From the NCBI GenBank assembly GCA_964411505.1, contig CAYPLH010000010.1, forward strand, positions 1-64,000: 64,000 nt of DNA, in the 5' to 3' direction. The position numbers and the translations under genes are program-made. This document shows positions 62,104 through 64,000 of the stretch, one piece after another. The stretch is from CAYPLH01 sp964411505. GTDB taxonomy: Bacteria; Bacillota; Clostridia; CAYPLH01; DUMO01. Position 1 is the first letter of the stretch. Every line of letters begins with the position of its first letter. The notes below the pieces were generated by a model that worked only from the letters and a program-made list of their open reading frames with translations, made no database searches and was not told where the DNA came from.

Positions 62104-62865
62104 TTATACATAAAATCCTTTTATAAAAGATTGCGTTCTTTCATTCTCAGAACTCACAAAGATATCATCCGGGCTTCCTTCCTCTACAATTTTCCCTTTA
62201 TCCATAAATATTACTCTATCGGCTACTTCACGGGCAAAACCCATTTCATGCGTAACAACTACCATAGTCATATTTTCGGCAGCAAGATTTTTCATTACCT
62301 TCAATACTTCTCCGGTCAACTCAGGATCAAGAGCTGATGTAGGTTCATCAAAAAACAATATGTCAGGTTTCATGGCAAGAGCTCTGGCTATTGCTACCCT
62401 TTGGCTCTCTCCACCTGAAAGCTGCCATGGGTATGACTTTACCTTTTCAGAAAGACCTATTTTGTCCAAAAGCTCTATCGCTATCTTTCTTGCTTCAATT
62501 TGAGAAATACCCAACACATGAACAGGTGCTTCAGTGATATTTCTAAGAACTGAAAAGTGCGGAAATAGGTTAAAATTTTGAAACACCATTCCCATTTGTA
62601 GTTTGATCTTTTTTAGTTCTTTTTCAGATGCATATTGAGCCTTACCATCTGCACCTGTCTCTACCATTACCCTTCCGCCAACTGTAACATTACCGGTATC
62701 TATTTTTTCCAGAAGGCTTAAACAGCGGAGCATAGTACTCTTTCCCGAACCAGATGGTCCGATTATTGCTATAACTTCACCCTTATTTACTTCAAAGGAA
62801 AAGTTGGATAAAACAGTATTTTCACCATAATTTTTACTTAATCCTTCAACTCTAATTATCTGCAA
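62104..62865 (-). CDS. Polar amino acid ABC transporter ATP-binding protein
   Basis: 253 aa. Walker A GPSGSGKSTM, Q-loop MVFQNFNLFPHF, signature LSGGESQR (Glu-Ser in place of the more common Gln-Gln), Walker B ILFFDEPTSALD and H-loop VVTHEMG. It is closely similar to the ATPase at 57538, with a short insertion (about 66-75, VETGADGKAQ). It follows the permease gene by 67 bp, third gene of a binding protein-permease-ATPase set that runs out of the window. Confidence 0.93.
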   Translation of the reverse strand: MQIIRVEGLSKNYGENTVLSNFSFEVNKGEVIAIIGPSGSGKSTMLRCLSLLEKIDTGNVTVGGRVMVETGADGKAQYASEKELKKIKLQMGMVFQNFNLFPHFSVLRNITEAPVHVLGISQIEARKIAIELLDKIGLSEKVKSYPWQLSGGESQRVAIARALAMKPDILFFDEPTSALDPELTGEVLKVMKNLAAENMTMVVVTHEMGFAREVADRVIFMDKGKIVEEGSPDDIFVSSENERTQSFIKGFYV

Positions 62866-62932
62866 TGTAAGCCTCCTTCATCTATCCTACAGTGGTGCAA
62901 ATGGCAAAGTTTGCACAGGTTTCTCAAATGGT

Positions 62933-63625
62933 TTACCTATAGTAGTCTAATTTTTCTTCTAAACTATTCATTACTTTTGTAACTATCCAATTCAAAGTTA
63001 GATAGATAATACCAGCATAGAAAAATGCTGTTACTTTTGCTGTTCTGTTGGTTTCATTTTTTGTAACTCTAAATAGTTCAGAAACACCAATAATATTAGC
63101 GAGAGCAGTATCTTTAACAAGCGTTATTACTTCATTTCCTACCGATGGGAGTATCCTTTTAATAACCTGTGGAAGAATAATTTTAATAAGTGTCTGAACC
63201 TTTGAAAAGCCAAGCACTGATGCTGCCTCATACTGTCCTTGCTGTATAGATTCTATCCCACCTCTGTAAATTTCGGCAAAGTATGCTGCATAGTTTATTG
63301 TGAATGCTACAATAACCGCAGTAAAACGGTCATATAAGCTTAAATCAAATAAATAATAAGGTGCAAAATAAACAAACATTATCTGAAGAATTAAAGGCGT
63401 GCCTCGCATTATAAGTATATAGAATTTTAATAACTCACTGAGCCATTTCTTTTTGGACATTCTGCCTAGCGCTACTAATAATCCTAGTGGTAGAGAAAAA
63501 AGCAGTGTAAGTGCAAAAATCTGAATTGAAGTAAAAGCCCCTCGCAAAAGGAGTCCCCATTGAGTAATAAAAGCATTTATCTCTGCACTTCCCAAAAAAG
63601 CAACTAAATATTTTGTAAAAAGCAT
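62933..63625 (-). CDS. Polar amino acid ABC transporter permease
   Basis: 230 aa HisM/GlnP-type permease with five or six helices. LRGAFTSIQIFALTLLFSLP begins the domain and QYEAASVLGFSKVQTLIKIILPQVIKR is close to the EAA loop consensus; VGNEVITLVKDTALANIIG is typical. It lies between the partial binding-protein gene and the ATPase gene in the same direction. Confidence 0.9.
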   Translation of the reverse strand: MLFTKYLVAFLGSAEINAFITQWGLLLRGAFTSIQIFALTLLFSLPLGLLVALGRMSKKKWLSELLKFYILIMRGTPLILQIMFVYFAPYYLFDLSLYDRFTAVIVAFTINYAAYFAEIYRGGIESIQQGQYEAASVLGFSKVQTLIKIILPQVIKRILPSVGNEVITLVKDTALANIIGVSELFRVTKNETNRTAKVTAFFYAGIIYLTLNWIVTKVMNSLEEKLDYYR

Positions 63626-63689
63626 CCTGTTTTGACTCCTTTAAAAACACACATAATACGATATTATATAAAGTGAACTAACATAATTC

Positions 63690-63717
63690 AGGGCTAGTGA
63701 ATAAAACACCAGCCCTT
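63690..63717 (-). terminator. Hairpin between binding-protein and permease genes
   Basis: AGGGCTGGTG/CACTAGCCCT arms with a 7-nt loop on the minus strand, without a strong T tract. It could partly terminate transcription or protect the mRNA end, so that more binding protein than permease is made. Confidence 0.5.
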
Positions 63718-63749
63718 TGTTCAAGGTTCCATATATTTACACACTATAA

Positions 63750-64000
63750 TTATTTAATTGTGGTAATATCCTTTTCAAACCATTTATTTGCGATTTGGGC
63801 TAATGTCCCATCTGCAGCCATTTCTTTCAATGTGTCTTCAACTTTTTTCATAAGCTCTTTATCAGCTTTTCTAAAGCCAACTCCGTACTCTTCAGACGAA
63901 AGAGCATCATCAATAACAAGCATGTCCTTATTACCTGTCATAATGTTATAGATTGCTACCACCTCATCCATAAGTACAGCATCTATTCCACCTTTTTCGA
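63750..64000 (-). CDS. Substrate-binding protein of amino acid ABC transporter, C-terminal part
   Basis: The frame is open to the window edge: GGIDAVLMDEVVAIYN near 63960-63990, then SSEEYGVGFRKADKELMKKV and IANKWFEKDITTIK at the C-terminus, typical of the last lobe of family 3 solute-binding proteins. Only about 83 codons are visible; the N-terminus with its signal lies beyond 64000. First gene of the set continuing with the permease (63625) and ATPase (62865). Confidence 0.88.
   Translation of the reverse strand, partial: EKGGIDAVLMDEVVAIYNIMTGNKDMLVIDDALSSEEYGVGFRKADKELMKKVEDTLKEMAADGTLAQIANKWFEKDITTIK

Overview
The window is AT-rich Gram-positive chromosomal DNA, most likely from an anaerobic, spore-forming Clostridia member. 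Three things point there by inference: the GerMN lipoprotein; cell-wall hydrolases carrying copper-amine-oxidase-type N domains together with AMIN or GH18 domains; and a PPi-type phosphofructokinase. No rRNA, phage, IS element or CRISPR array was seen. Several genes appear to use TTG or GTG starts, chosen here from Shine-Dalgarno (SD) spacing.

0-8.2 kb: a minus-strand set of five metabolic enzymes: a LarA-like nickel-pincer-family protein, a divergent TIM-like protein, a fucose/arabinose-isomerase-family protein, a class II aldolase and a PPi-type PFK homologue. A divergent AraC regulator sits beside a tandem operator with 21-bp spacing. The set resembles a sugar or polyol catabolic module (isomerise, phosphorylate, cleave, interconvert), and several members carry unusual active-site residues. 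At its 3' end is an unannotated 34-codon hydrophobic peptide gene with a potentially occluded ribosome binding site and its own terminator; it resembles a type I toxin in architecture.

8.2-29.7 kb: mostly housekeeping genes: hflX, pyrimidine-nucleoside phosphorylase and deoC, a 2-hydroxyacid dehydrogenase, tRNA-Arg and tRNA-Gly, rph-rdgB, a GerMN lipoprotein, a large N-acetylmuramoyl-alanine amidase, ruvCAB-queH, argGH with a promoter/operator resembling an ArgR site, a polysaccharide deacetylase, a corrinoid adenosyltransferase, an M20 amidohydrolase and a HAD phosphatase.

29.7-50.8 kb: a protein resembling a circularly permuted ATP-grasp ligase overlaps tail-to-tail with a GH18 hydrolase. 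A cell-envelope glycosylation region follows: two GtrA proteins, two DPM1/GtrB-type glycosyltransferases, three GT-C type membrane proteins and two FAD oxidoreductases of the UGM/amine-oxidase type. A chemoreceptor, a VanW protein and a 230-bp short-period tandem repeat interrupt it.

50.8-64 kb: a PHP phosphoesterase and a RuBisCO-like protein lacking the carbamylated lysine; asd; proA; an MFS exporter; two polar amino-acid ABC transporter sets; and motAB, in which motA has lost its middle section and reading frame.

Intergenic DNA is rich in small palindromic repeat elements of at least three families, several present in two or more copies within this window.
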